A stretch of DNA of 64,000 nt from Heterostelium album PN500 (taxonomy: Eukaryota > Evosea > Eumycetozoa > Acytosteliales > Acytosteliaceae): contig NW_008805065.1 in the NCBI RefSeq assembly GCF_000004825.1, positions 1,302,001 to 1,366,000 of the forward strand. The letters run 5' to 3'. The notes under the pieces are model-generated. The model had not been told where the DNA came from and ran no database searches. It saw only the letters and a program-made list of their open reading frames with translations. Each line of letters opens with the position of its first letter. The first letter of the stretch is position 1. The translations under genes and the position numbers were made by a program. Shown here in pieces: positions 1 to 11,667 of this stretch.

Positions 1-75
1 AAAATCTTTTTAAAAAAAAAAAAAAAATTTCTTATTAATTTAATTGTTTAAAAAATACGAAAAACAAAAACAAAC

Positions 76-713
76 TTACTTGTCAACTAACTTTTGAACT
101 TCTGGTTTCAAAATGAATTTATCTTTAGCAATTTCACTTTCTTTTAACTCTTTAATAATCTAAATTAGAGTAAATAATAAAAATTGATTAGTTTATAGAA
201 ATAAGAATAATTTAAAATTTTAAATCTTACTTTTTTTTCCTTATCTTTCAAATCATACAATTTACTGTCAGAGAAGAACTGCAAAAGAATCACCTCACAA
301 AGGTCAGTATTGTGTGAAATTTTACTTTTTGCAAAAAGCAATCTAAATTTACTAATGCTCGCTTCATCTTTCCTAATATCCACCCATTCCTCTGGGATAT
401 CCGATTTTTTAAATGTTTGACTAAACATTTTCATATCAAAATCGATTTTATTTACAATGTCGTGATATATTAATGAAAAACAATAGGAAAGTAATCCACT
501 AATTTGCGATAATTGAATAAAAATTTTTTGGAGATGATTATTATTATTATTGACATTTCTATATAAATGATTATACGGATAAACGATTGTTTCCGTTTTG
601 ATCTCATTTTCAGATAGATGTTGATTATTGGAATATTCATATTTCATATTTAAACAAACAATAAATATTATATAAAAAAATAATAAAAAATTATTAAAAA
701 AAAGGTTTTTCAT
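76..713 (-). CDS. Small secreted or membrane-anchored protein, unknown function
   Basis: Two exons, 713-231 and 159-76, separated by a 71-nt GT-AG intron, give about 188 residues. The first true ATG is at 713; the open frame extends a few codons further only through a TTG. The N-terminus (MKNLFFNNFLLFFYIIFIVC) is a strongly hydrophobic signal peptide or signal anchor. An Asn run follows, then a mixed helical region with Ser/Lys/Glu and a very charged C-terminus. A GT sits at the stop codon, so a further exon beyond the window edge cannot be excluded. I do not recognise the family. The hydrophobic start, the in-phase intron and a good stop support a real gene. Function unknown. Confidence 0.6.
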
Positions 714-2113
714 AAAACTAAACAAAAAAATAAGTAAGAGTAAAATGTAAACAAATAAAAAGAAATCTAATAAGTATAATAAAAATAGATAAATATATAA
801 AAAATAATATTTTAAAAATAAAAGAAATAATAACTATTATATAAATTTGAAGATTGTATTTGTTGTTAAATTTGAAGGTTGTAAAGTAAAAAAATTAAAA
901 TGAAAAAATTTGGTTTTGATCAAAACAAAAAAGCATAGTTTTGTTGTATTGAGGCAAATTCTCTCCGTATTAACAAAGAAAGGTTGAAAACTTAATTCCA
1001 AAAGTTTTTTACAAAGAATTGAGGATCAAGAAAAAAAAAAGAATCTTTTTCTAATATCTAATATGATTGGTATGATTATACCAATATATTTAGCAAACAT
1101 TCTAAATCGGGATATTTTTATAATTTTCTTCCAAACTTTGTGTTTGGATCATATGAAAACTAAGTTTTGCAAAAAAAATGTTGAATTTGAAAATAATATT
1201 TTTTTTTAATTATATTTTGGTTTGGTTTTTTTTTTGCAATAAAAACAAAAGAAAACAGACATCTTAATTCATTCTTTTAAAATATAGTTATAATTTAATT
1301 ATTATTTGAATATTTATCACCAAGATATACATGTAGTAAATTAGTAAATAAAGGTTAATTACTGGACAATGACCGATTAGCATGCGTTTCAATAACAGAA
1401 ACAATTACAAAGTTTGAGTTTAATAACAGAATTAGTTCTATTGCTCAACTAAAAAGTAAAATAAACATATAAACAAGCACATGTAATCATAGATTGGCTA
1501 AAAAGGATAGTGGATGTAATATTTATAAAGGTATAGATTTATTTTATTTTTTCACTTTTAAACAACTATTAACTGACTGGTTAAACCATCATCATCATTC
1601 AGAGAATTCTATAGGAGAAGAGCAGCTGAGAAACGTGAACCTTTTAATTATTGTCAAGATATGGTGAAAACCAATGGTTTTATTTTAGCTAACTAATAAT
1701 GCTTAGAGCAATTCAACATTGTTTCGATTGTCAAAGAAAATATATCGAGAAAATATAATGTTCAATCAATTCGTGAACATTATGACCCCTCGTAACCTCT
1801 TTGGTATTATTCTACAAACAGGTAGACTGTTGGTAATGTGGTTATACATGGATCAAAAGTTAGTTATTTAAAAAACAAAACACAATATATATATTAAAAT
1901 TTAATAATAAAGAAAAAATAAAACAATCTATAGATTTAATCATTAATAGAAATATTGTTGAAGAGGTGCATCAAACTAATACTTATTATCATGTGGCTAT
2001 GCTTTTTTGTGTTTTGCTTTTTTTAAAAAAAAAAAAAATTTAAAGTTAGTGATTCTTTTTAATTATTTATATTTGATTTTTGATTCGTTATTTTAATTAA
2101 GTTTTATTTTAAA
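714..2113. other. Divergent intergenic region with possible decayed coding fragment
   Basis: A+T-rich spacer between the divergent secreted-protein gene and the DDE-like gene. Most of it is homopolymer and simple sequence. Around 1595-1690 a plus-strand frame without an ATG reads like protein (it includes FYRRRAAEKREPFNYCQDM) and is then closed by stops. Another stretch near 1770-1860 has unusually high G+C for this spacer. These may be remnants of an older gene or transposon, but I could not assign them. Confidence 0.4.
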
Positions 2114-4341
2114 ATGGCAAGCAGATTAACTACACAACAAAATAAGAGTAATAATAGTCGATCATTGGCTCCCTCTTTCAATAATTATACACAAGGAGTG
2201 TTGAATTCAATAAAATCAGTTAGTGATCCAAACACTAAACCAGTCAAGAGTAATCGTTATAAGGACTATAGTAAATTATCAGAGAGGTCTGGTAATAAAA
2301 GTAAAGTTTTAAATTTAATAACAACTTCAGTAAATGTAATAGCATCACCAAAAAAACATAACAAAGTAACGAATGATCAACAGACACATTTAATGAAAGA
2401 TTGGTTAACAAAGAATACCACTGGAAAGCAGGTACACTATTGACAACTATACATATCATAAACTGTTGTTTTGAATGATTATTGTTAATATTTTAACTAT
2501 AAATATATTCAGGTTCTTGAAGAATTAAAGAAAGATGGTAGTATTACTACAACAGAAAAATTCAGAAAGCGATATAAGGAGATATATGAAGAGATACCTG
2601 GAGCAACCACACATGCTGTTGCGTTGTCATATGTTATTGCATCACTTCAGAGTGGCCAATATACAGATAGAGATGGATTTGAAAAAACAAGGTAAGTGTT
2701 TTGTAATGCTCGTGATTTTGTATATCATTGATACTAATATACCCAATCTAGATTGTTATCAAGTTTAGTTCCTTTTTACACTTCTAAGGAAATCAGAGAG
2801 TTTGGAATCACAATAGATAATAATGCGTGGAATCGTGCAATTCAACACGTACATAAGTATGGTGCAGGTAGACTGATTAATGCAGAAGAGATCAGCAATT
2901 GGAGATCTAAATTTACACACAATGGACAAATGACAAGAAAACAAAGAACCACGATGCTAAGGACAGCCGTCGAAGGTTACTTCAATATGAAAGATATAAC
3001 TGAAGAATCAAGTAAAAACATGAGGTTGTACAGCAAAGAACTCGACGCAGATGGTAAACGAGCTTTCGAGTTGGTGCCAATCAAGAACCTTGCTTTAGGA
3101 AACATAAATACCTGCTTTACAGATTACCTCAAGAAGAGTGAAGTTGATCAAGTCAAGTATCCACTCATGGGTAGAAGTGCATTTTACAGTTTCGTACCAG
3201 ATTATGTCAGAGAAATGAAGAATCGAACCGACATGTGTCCAATGTGTGTTCAGTATCAGGCTCTCGAGTCAAAACGAATTAAGTTTGGGCAACTTTCAGA
3301 TCAAGATCATAAACTGTTTGAAATCTTGACTATTCACAAGATGTTTGTTCAGCAAAGAAAGAATGATTATTTGACATGTGTAATTATAATTTTATTAATA
3401 CATTTAGTTAATGATTTATTAATGAAATTTTTTTTTTTTTTTATTTAGAAAAATGAGTTAAAGTCAGGAGAGTGTATTATTCTCTGTGATTTTAAAGAGA
3501 ATATATCATTAGGTAAATCCAAAGTGCAAGTAAGCCATGAATTTTACCAACAACCTGCTCGTACCTTCTTTGGAATGGTCCTCTTCTATAAGCAAGGTGA
3601 CAAGCTGAAGATTCACTACTATGACTGTCTTTCACAAGTACTTAATCACTGTTCGACATTTGCAATTTCATGTCTCGACAAATTAATCAATGATCCATTA
3701 TTCACCAGTCTAAATATCAACAAAATTACATTTTGGTGTGATAATGCTAGACACTTCAAGTCAAATGAAATACTTTCATATATGCATACATTGTCAAAGT
3801 TGCAAGTAGCTGATCCAAACACTCCAAACAAAACCAAAAGAAAGTATCTCGTCGAATTGAATACTTTTGCACCCTATCACGGAAAGAGTGAATGCGATCA
3901 ACATTTTTCAATGGTTTCTAGAGCGATAGCAGACAAGTCGAGTTTCAAAGATTCAATCTATACAGATCAAGATGTTATCAATGCAATCAAGAGTACCACT
4001 GACAACAACAACTATCAAAGAACATACAAATTGACTTCTGAATCAGAGAAGGAGGCTGTTACCATCAAAGTAACAGTCGAAATTCATAACCCAAAGGAAT
4101 TGAAACAGAAAGAAATAAAGATCTTTCCTGGTTTTACAGAGTATCATCGTTTCCAGTTTTTAGATAATAGATCAGTAAGTTAATCAATTATATAATTTGT
4201 ATTCAAAACAATTATTAATCAATATTTTTTTATAAAAAAAAGATGCGTGCCAATAAACATTACATTAAATTCATGGGTGGAAATGAAGTTGACAAAAATG
4301 ACTATCTACAAATATTCTGCTATGAAAAGTCAAGTTGGTAA
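2114..4341 (+). CDS. DDE-type transposase-like protein
   Basis: Five exons: 2114-2431, 2513-2691, 2752-3379, 3449-4174 and 4243-4341, all with GT-AG introns and consistent phase, give about 649 residues. The N-terminal third is Ser/Asn/Lys rich. A helical region (about 110-360) ends in a CPMC pair. A putative catalytic core follows: CDFKENI (Asp389), FWCDNARHF (Asp473) and GKSECDQHF (Glu523, with Asp525 nearby). This D-D-E/D spacing, with a His-Gly-Lys before the last acid, resembles transposase-like proteins of protists and animals; the exact superfamily is not certain. The last exon reads MRANKHYIKF and onward and stops at 4339-4341, while a long open frame continues in another phase. No terminal inverted repeats or target duplications were seen. 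It may be a cut-and-paste transposase or a domesticated host gene. Confidence 0.6.
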
Positions 4342-5869
4342 AGAGACTACAATTTCCAGAGGCTACGAATCGACCACCAAGGAGGAGGCACAGTCTTGGA
4401 AACCAGCTCGAGATAAGGCACATACCACCTATCTAAACACCATGATAGAAATGAATGAGATTGCCAAGAATGTAGACGAATCAAATAAGGAAAAGGCAAA
4501 AGAGATGAGCGATATTATAAATACTTATGCCAATGTAACATCTAAATTAGCTCCACAACCCACACCTTCAAGAACACAACAAATTGTTTCGTCACCTCAG
4601 TCACCATCTCAACCAACACTTTCAAATTCACAAGCTGCTTCTACTTCATCTCAATCTTCACCAAAACCAGCTACCACAACTACACCAGACCAAACACTCT
4701 CTGGTACAAACAAAAGAAGAAGAGGCTACAGAGGAACAAAGAAAACAAAACAGACTAATTCACAAAATAATACACAGAATAATACACAAGATAATATACA
4801 AAATAGTACACAAAATAATAAACAAATTAATACACAGAATAATACACAGAATAATACACATAATACACATAATAATACACATAATAATACACAAAATACC
4901 CAAAGTAAACCATTGTTTGATATCGAATCGATTGATTTTGGTGACGATGATCATGATATCGGATCGAGCTTGATTTATAGTGGTAAAAGAAAAGAAAGAG
5001 AGGATGATTGTGACAATAATAGTCAACATAAAAAAATAAATAACCAAATAAATAACCAAATAAATAACAATAACAATAATAATAATAACAATTCAACAAA
5101 AAAAAGAATAAGAGAAGAAGATAATAATCAAGAATCAATGGACAATCAAAAACATCACAAATCAACTCATGTAAATAGTCAAACACCAATCCAATCCCCA
5201 TCCCAAACACCAATTCAAACACCATCCCAAACACCAATCCAAACACCAATTCCAACACAATCCCAAACACCAATCCAAACTCCATCTCAATCACCAATCC
5301 AAACTCCAACCCAAACACCACTCCATACTCCTATTCAACACAACACTACAGTGCAATCAACAGAACAATCAAAACCAGCAAAAGAAATTGTCGTAATCTT
5401 TGAAATCGATAACAATTACAACTCGCAGATTCAAGATTATAGACAACAACAACAACAACAACAAATCAACTATTTACAACAACTTTCACAAACACTGCAA
5501 CAACAATCTCCACCACAGTCAGAAGCAGCAGCATCAAATGATGTAGAAATGACATCACATGAAGATCCTATCATGGAACAAGTTGAGGAAACTGACGATG
5601 CAATGGAGATCGATCGATTCTGTATTCCATATGAAAAGATCAAGGACCAGTTGAATACCGCAGAAGAAGACGAAAACATGAACAATGCCGGTGACTTCTT
5701 ATCTAATTGGCCATCTCTACGAGAACTTATTATAAGAATTCCATGCCTCACAGCCATAGCGGACTATGGACAGCTCTTCTCCACTCTACTTATTAAGAAC
5801 CCATTATCAAACCTGGTAATAAGACCAATTCAAAATATGATTGGAAATGTTTTAAAATCATTTTTATAA
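4247..5869 (+). CDS. Q/N/T-rich reading frame at the 3' end of the DDE-like locus
   Basis: An uninterrupted frame of about 540 codons; its first in-frame ATG is at 4283. It overlaps the last exon of the DDE-like gene in a different phase. It encodes a short Lys/Glu helical segment, then Ser/Pro/Thr, then repeated Asn-Thr-Gln units, a basic stretch, Pro-Ile-Gln-Thr/Ser repeats, poly-Q, and a non-repetitive acidic to hydrophobic C-terminus (about 445-540). The plausible C-terminus suggests real coding sequence rather than chance openness. I looked for a GT-AG intron near 4338 that would join the two frames and found none, because the best acceptor (exon from 4360) creates a stop. It may be the C-terminal part of one protein split by a frame change or sequence error, or a separate gene. 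Confidence 0.4.
   Translation: MPINITLNSWVEMKLTKMTIYKYSAMKSQVGKETTISRGYESTTKEEAQSWKPARDKAHTTYLNTMIEMNEIAKNVDESNKEKAKEMSDIINTYANVTSKLAPQPTPSRTQQIVSSPQSPSQPTLSNSQAASTSSQSSPKPATTTTPDQTLSGTNKRRRGYRGTKKTKQTNSQNNTQNNTQDNIQNSTQNNKQINTQNNTQNNTHNTHNNTHNNTQNTQSKPLFDIESIDFGDDDHDIGSSLIYSGKRKEREDDCDNNSQHKKINNQINNQINNNNNNNNNNSTKKRIREEDNNQESMDNQKHHKSTHVNSQTPIQSPSQTPIQTPSQTPIQTPIPTQSQTPIQTPSQSPIQTPTQTPLHTPIQHNTTVQSTEQSKPAKEIVVIFEIDNNYNSQIQDYRQQQQQQQINYLQQLSQTLQQQSPPQSEAAASNDVEMTSHEDPIMEQVEETDDAMEIDRFCIPYEKIKDQLNTAEEDENMNNAGDFLSNWPSLRELIIRIPCLTAIADYGQLFSTLLIKNPLSNLVIRPIQNMIGNVLKSFL
4757..4902 (+). repeat. Coding minisatellite, Asn-Thr-Gln-Asn units
   Basis: Imperfect tandem 12-mers of the type ACACAAAATAAT, with 6- and 9-nt variants, lie inside the low-complexity reading frame and translate as Asn-Thr-Gln-Asn. 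Such tracts are common in dictyostelid proteins. Copy number is probably polymorphic. Confidence 0.8.
5178..5336 (+). repeat. Coding minisatellite, Gln-Thr-Pro-Ile/Ser units
   Basis: About a dozen imperfect 12-mers (CAAACACCAATC and variants) encode alternating Gln-Thr-Pro-Ile and Gln-Ser/Thr-Pro-Ser. The unit length is a multiple of three, so expansions keep frame. Confidence 0.8.
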
Positions 5870-7330
5870 TTCAAATTTTATTATAATCTTTTTGGTATGT
5901 GGAGATGTTTAGGCATAAAAGATAGTGTAAGTAAATAATTGTTTTATTTTAATGAATACAGATTACTAATTTTTATTTCTTTGACATATCTTTAGTGGAT
6001 CATAATTATTCAATAATTTTTGATTGCTTGTTTTGAAATAGTATATGCAGTAGTGTGTAAAGAATCTTGCAATCAATTCGCCTATTTTTTCATTTGTTGT
6101 TATGGGTTTGATGAAGCTATGTATATGTTCGGATGGGAGTCTGGTCTAGTACATTTCAAATCAAATTTATTTCAACATTGAATAAGGTGATTTTGGTTAT
6201 TAACAAAAACACAATTCAACATGTGAGCACTTTGCAATATTATTTTAGAATAACGCTTTCAACCTGATTCATTATCTGGAGTGTTTGAATGTTGAAGCAT
6301 ATTGATTTGGTAGTAGTAAATTTTGTTTTATATTATGTTTTAGTTCATTGTAAGTATAAGTTCCTTATATAGCAGTTGTAAATGTACTTAACTAATTCAT
6401 TCTATTATACAAAGGTCAATTCATACAAAGAATGTGATCTTTCTAGATTTTATTTGTATTTTTAATCAAGAGAATAGTCCAATAAAGGTATACGCATATA
6501 ATTTTATTAATATAAATTTTATTTACTTCTTTATTATATTTCGTATGTCATTAATTTATGTTCAACATATCAGATAATTTTGTATGCCTACGACAAATTA
6601 TTCTGGTATTACCGAATGTAAAAGATGAAGACTCCCATCTGGCTGTCACTCAATAATGTCTAGTATACATTATTCAATTAATGTTTTACTAACTTATTTG
6701 ATACAGACCAATCCGGCATTATAGGGTAGGCACACTATAAAACTATATATTTTAAAATGCACCACTTTAGAATATATAAAGGGCCGACTAGTCAATATTT
6801 CTAACTAAGGTGGTCAAGTTATTATATCGACTCAGCTACAATCTTTAAAAATAAAATGTATGTAATTGAAAATCTATTTGGATAAACATTCTTACTTATT
6901 AACTTTTTTGTTTTAAATAGAAAAATATTGTTGAGTAACAACAATAAAGGTGCATCGAACGAGCCACCCGGTTATCATGTAGATTTTCTCCATTTTGATA
7001 TGATAGTCGTGAATAATAATAGAATGGATTACCAGGGGCACACTCAGTGCAGGGAGTGGGTAAATAATCAAGTATATTCAAGATAACTAATTCAAATTTA
7101 TTTTTTTTTCTCCAAAAAAGTATAGGTTAGTTTTGCCTTTAATTTGTTTATATATGGTATGTATCATTCTATAAATAAATAGATATAGGTAATACAATAT
7201 AAGTACTGTATTAGTCCAGTGCACATTGTGCTGTCAACGCTTTACATATTTATATTCTTACACTATATTTCTATTTATTTCCACTGCAGTGAATTAGCAC
7301 CTAATTCACTTTCATTCTTCCTTTCATCCA

Positions 7331-7357
7331 TTCTTTCTTTCTTTCTTTCTTTCTTTC
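7331..7357. repeat. TTTC microsatellite
   Basis: Run of TTCT/TTTC tetranucleotides within a longer pyrimidine-rich tract with further degenerate copies on both sides. Confidence 0.85.
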
Positions 7358-7898
7358 AATCTTTCATCCACCCATTCTTCTTTCTTCCTTTCATACATTT
7401 ATTTATTCATCCAGTAATTTATTTATTTCTCTATATATCAATTATATGTATTATATTTATTTATTTATATTTATCTTTATATCTATCTTAATATTTATAT
7501 TTATTTTCAGTGTTATATTTATTTATATTTTTTATATTTATTTAAATATTATATTTATTTATATTTATATTTATATTCATATATATTATATTTATTCATT
7601 TATTCATTTATTAACTCACTTTATTGTCAATCTACTATCATACAAAGTTGCTTTTTCGTATCGCTAACATTATACAATTGAATTTTATATGGTTATTGTT
7701 GATTTGATTGTGTTTGATTCAAATAAAAACCAAAAATTTAATATTTAGTGAAGATTGGCAAAGTGAAAGATTCCAGCTTATATCCACTATTCAAGGAATC
7801 GATAGAAATTCAAGATCACATATCGTGTGTTGAACCATTTCTATTTGATATATGTGCTTTATTTAATCAGTAGGGTCCATTGTTAAATATCTATTTCG

Positions 7899-8108
7899 TT
7901 AGTTGCCAATCATTGATTTTCTCATATAAATTTCCCATATTACAATACCCATTTTTTGAACACCATTTTTTGATTGAAGATCTTTGAGAAATTGATTGAA
8001 TCTTTCATAACATTGATAAATATGTCTGTCCCTGTATTCTTTGATCTCTCGGGTACGTTGTAGCTTGCTCCGAACTCCGATGCAGATTGGAAAACTCATT
8101 TTACCCAT
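7899..8108 (-). other. Short open frame, possible gene fragment
   Basis: A 69-codon minus-strand frame from an ATG at 8108, rich in Arg/Lys/Tyr/Glu, with noticeably higher G+C than its surroundings. It contains no low-complexity sequence and reads like ordinary protein (for example IKEYRDRHIYQCYERF). I do not recognise it. It could be an orphan exon, a remnant of a decayed gene or chance. Confidence 0.25.
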
Positions 8109-8575
8109 CGAAAAACAGAGGCCAAACTCTTTCAAATTTTTTTTAAAGAATAAAACAAACTTTATATTCTAAATCTACTATAAAAATACTTTCTATTTAT
8201 CTAATTTTTATTAAAATCTAACAAGGTTTGATATTTTATTTTATTTTTTTAATATTAATCTCTATTGCAAAAACTTAGAAAAAAAAATTGTGAAAAACAG
8301 CCACAACCACTATCATTGAAAAAAATTTAACAAATAATATTAATATTATTTTGGATGATGATGTAAATTTTTTGTTCTTAAAGATATCAAGATATTTATT
8401 TTTTTGTTTTTTCAAAAAATTATAGGTCACGGTTTGATTATGAAAAAACATGAACTAACATATTATTAAGATCAAAAAATGCTTATTCTGAGTTGATTCC
8501 CAGTCTAATGTTTTTTGAATTGTGTAAATGGTTTGACCAATTGGACTTTTGTAAAATTAACAAGCCATAAAAACC

Positions 8576-8632
8576 CCAAAATTAGTTTTTAGGAGTGAGA
8601 ATGGGGGTACATATTAAAGTTTGACCCACCAT
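8576..8632. promoter_or_regulatory. G/C-block cluster upstream of asparagine synthetase
   Basis: Short G and C blocks (ACCCC, GGGGG, GACCCACC) stand out from near-pure A+T DNA about 380-440 bp before the start codon. In dictyostelids, short G-rich boxes often mark promoter elements. That this one is functional is inference from position and composition only. Confidence 0.3.
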
Positions 8633-9012
8633 TTTATCATCAACTTTTACCTTTTTCAAAAAATTTTAAAAAAACTATTTTCACATCAATCAACACTGAA
8701 TCAGTCCATCTCTCCACTACAAAAAAACTGTAATATATATTAACCATTTTAATTTATTTTTTAATTTAGTTTTTTTTTTTTTTTTTTTAGTTTTAGAAAC
8801 ATACCATAGATTTCTTAGACTTTTAACAAACCTGATCATATAAATACTTGTTTACCAAAGACATCATCAAATCAGAATCATAAATAATCATTATATCTTC
8901 AATTGACTTTTTTTAAAATATTTGAAAAGTCAAACTTTTATATATCTCTCAAAATTTATTAACTTTATAAATTTATTATTTGTTTAAACTAAAATATCAT
9001 TATCAATTTGAA

Positions 9013-10940
9013 ATGTGTGGAATCCTTGCTATTTTAGGTTCATCAGAACCAGCACCAAAACTTAGAAAGAAGGCATTGTCTTTGTCTGCCAGGTTTGTAT
9101 AAATAATAATAGTTTGTTGTTTTATTTTTATTGTAAAATATTCTAATATCTTTTTTTATTACTACTTTATTATTATTATTATTATAGAATTAGACATAGA
9201 GGACCAGATTGGAACGGTGTTTTTGCTTCTGAGGATTCAATTCTCACTCACGAACGTTTGGCTATTGTCGATTTGGAAAACGGTGCTCAACCACTTTTAA
9301 ACGAAGACGAAAGCATTGCTTTGACTGTCAACGGTGAGATCTACAACCACAAGGCATTACGTGATATCTACTTATCATCTGGTAAACACACATTCAAAAC
9401 CAACTCTGATTGTGAACCAATTTTACATGCTGTAAGTAACAATCAACCAACAACAATTCCGTTCCTCTGGAAATAACAATTAACTGACAATTGTGCCAAT
9501 TGGTATTTTTCAATAGTACGAAGATAAAGGAGATGATTTCGTTGATAGTTTAAGTGGTGATTTTGCATTTGTATTATATGATTCAAAGAGTAAATCATAT
9601 TTGGCTGCTCGTGATCCAATCGGTGTCGTTCCATTGTATATTGGATGGGCAAAGGATGGATCGACTTGGTTCGCCTCTGAAATGAAGGCATTGAAGGACG
9701 ACTGTATTAAGTTCCAATCGTTCCCACCAGGACATTACTACTCGAGCAAGACCAAGGAGTTTATTCGTTACTACAACCCAAAGTGGTTCGACCAACACAT
9801 TCCAGCTCACACCAGCGAAGCTGAGGTTCTCCCATTGATTCGTGAATCCTTTGAAAAGGCGGTTGTCGCTCGTATGATGTGTGATGTTCCCTACGGTGTT
9901 TTGTTGTCGGGTGGATTGGATTCATCGCTAGTTGCATCGATCGCTGCCAGACACGCCGAGAAGCGTACCGAAGATTCCGAGCAATCGCGTGCCTGGTGGC
10001 CAAGATTGCACTCGTTCTGCATTGGACTGCGTGACGCACCCGACTTGAAGGCCGCTCGTGAAGTAGCCGACTACCTCGGAACCGTCCACCACGAATTCTA
10101 CTTCACCGTGCAAGAAGGTATCGATGCACTCACCGACGTCATTCGTTCGCTCGAAACCTACGACGTCACAACCATTCGTGCAAGCACACCAATGTATTTC
10201 CTCGCCAGAAGAATCAAAGCTATGGGTGTAAAGATGGTGCTCTCTGGAGAAGGTTCCGACGAAGTGTTTGGAGGATACCTCTATTTCCACAACGCACCAG
10301 ACGCCGCCGAGTTCCACCAAGAGTGTTGTCGTCGTATCAAGGCACTCCACTCATTCGATTGTTTGCGTGCCAACAAGTCGACTGCCGCCTGGGGAGTGGA
10401 AGTTCGTGTTCCCTTCTTGGACAGAAACTTCTTGGACGTTGCAATGGACGTCGATCCAGTGCACAAGATCTGTAAGGACGCCGACGGTAAATCGCGTATC
10501 GAGAAGTACGTACTGAGAAAGGCATTCGATGTTAAGCAAGGCGAGAAGCCATACCTTCCAGACTCTGTGTTGTGGCGTCAGAAGGAGCAATTCTCAGATG
10601 GTGTCGGATACAGCTGGATCGGTGGATTGAAGGATTACACTGAGGCTGAGATCTCCGATGAAGATTTCGCCAAGCGTGAAATCCTTTTCCCAGACGACAC
10701 ACCAGCCACCAAGGAAGCTTTTTACTACCGTCGTATTTTCGAGTCACTTTTCCCAGGAAAAGAGTGTCGTGAAACCGTTGCACATTGGATACCAACATGG
10801 GGTGCCTCTCAAGATCCATCCGGTAGAGCACAAAGTAAGTTGATCTCTATCTCATTCAGAATCATAAATCTTATTATTTATTAACAATCAATCTTTCTCA
10901 TCAATTTTTAACAGAGGTACATTTACAAACAACATTGTAA
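9013..10940 (+). CDS. asns: Asparagine synthetase, glutamine-hydrolysing
   Basis: Converts aspartate, glutamine and ATP to asparagine and glutamate in the cytosol. Four exons: 9013-9092, 9188-9431, 9517-10834 and 10915-10940, in good phase, give about 555 residues, the eukaryotic length. The protein starts MCGILAILG, so Cys2 becomes the N-terminal nucleophile of the class II glutamine amidotransferase domain. [14 protein letters not shown] and the GDFAF and RDPIGV blocks complete that half. The synthetase half has the PP-loop SGGLDSS, the SGEGSDE motif and EVRVPFLDR. The last exon adds only eight residues after AQ. Codon use in exon 3 is G/C-richer than in most neighbours, consistent with high expression. 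Confidence 0.97.
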
Positions 10941-11667
10941 ATAATAATAGTCTAAAAATATTCATTTCTCTTCTTTTTCGAGAGATGGTATAAGCAATAA
11001 TTAATTAATAAAAAAAAACAATATTTATTAATTCACAAACATCTATATTTATATTTATTAAATCTGATTTGATTATAATGAAATTATAATTGTAAAAAAA
11101 AATCAAAAAAGTTTTAGATTAATTTTTTGTTTTATAAATAGATAGATATTATTAGTTTTTTAAAATAATCTTTTCTTTGAGTCACATTCAACACATAATT
11201 TATAATAAAAATTTTATTCACCCATCAAGTATTGGATGTCAGTTCGATTTTACATCTTCTTAATGAATGAGTTTGGTTTGTTTTTAAATTTGTAGTTATC
11301 GGATTGGTGGGTGAGTGTGTGAATTAATTATTATTTGTGTTTGTGTATGTGTGTGCGTGTGAGTAAGGTATTGTTATTATTTAATTTTAAAAGTTTTGTT
11401 TGGTAATAAAAAAAAAACAACTGATAATATTAAAATTATTATTAAATTTAATATTATAGTTTCATTCTATCTTTCTTATCTGTCATTAAAATTTTATATT
11501 ATTATATATCTAATAAATAAAACCAACAAGAACAACTTTGCAAATTATAGTACTTTTTTTGTTTTTTCTTTATTTCTTTAAAAACTAAGAACATTTGTAT
11601 TTGTTTGTTAGTTTATTTTATAGGTTTACCAAATTTAGGTAAAACAAATTATATTTATGTATTAATT
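10941..11667. other. Intergenic spacer between asns and the ankyrin gene
   Basis: A+T-rich 3' and 5' flanks with a GT-rich stretch (about 11330-11370). An AG acceptor-like site at about 11622 could close an intron in the leader of the ankyrin gene. No gene seen. Confidence 0.5.

Larger units (their letters stand above)
5870..9012. other. Three-kilobase gene-poor region
   Basis: No convincing gene. It contains A+T-rich spacer, a pyrimidine-rich low-complexity block (about 7290-7660) and islands of higher G+C that look like decayed coding DNA: about 6590-6800, and 6940-7080, where the minus strand reads LPTPCTECAPGNPFYYY without an ATG. The 8.1-9.0 kb part leads into the asparagine synthetase promoter. 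No RNA gene was recognised. Confidence 0.5.

Noticed and set aside
3449-4174. Retroviral-type integrase
   Set aside because: The spacing and the His-Gly-Lys motif before the last acid do not match an rve integrase, there is no reverse transcriptase, protease or capsid-like frame nearby, and no long terminal repeats were seen.
4760-5321. Overlapping Tyr/Cys/Ile-rich and Val/Phe/Gly-rich minus-strand frames
   Set aside because: They are antisense shadows of the tandem coding repeats on the plus strand.
7219-7667. Phe/Ile/Tyr-rich frames
   Set aside because: They come from the T-rich pyrimidine tract and A+T simple sequence, with no start context, no splice logic and no protein-like composition.
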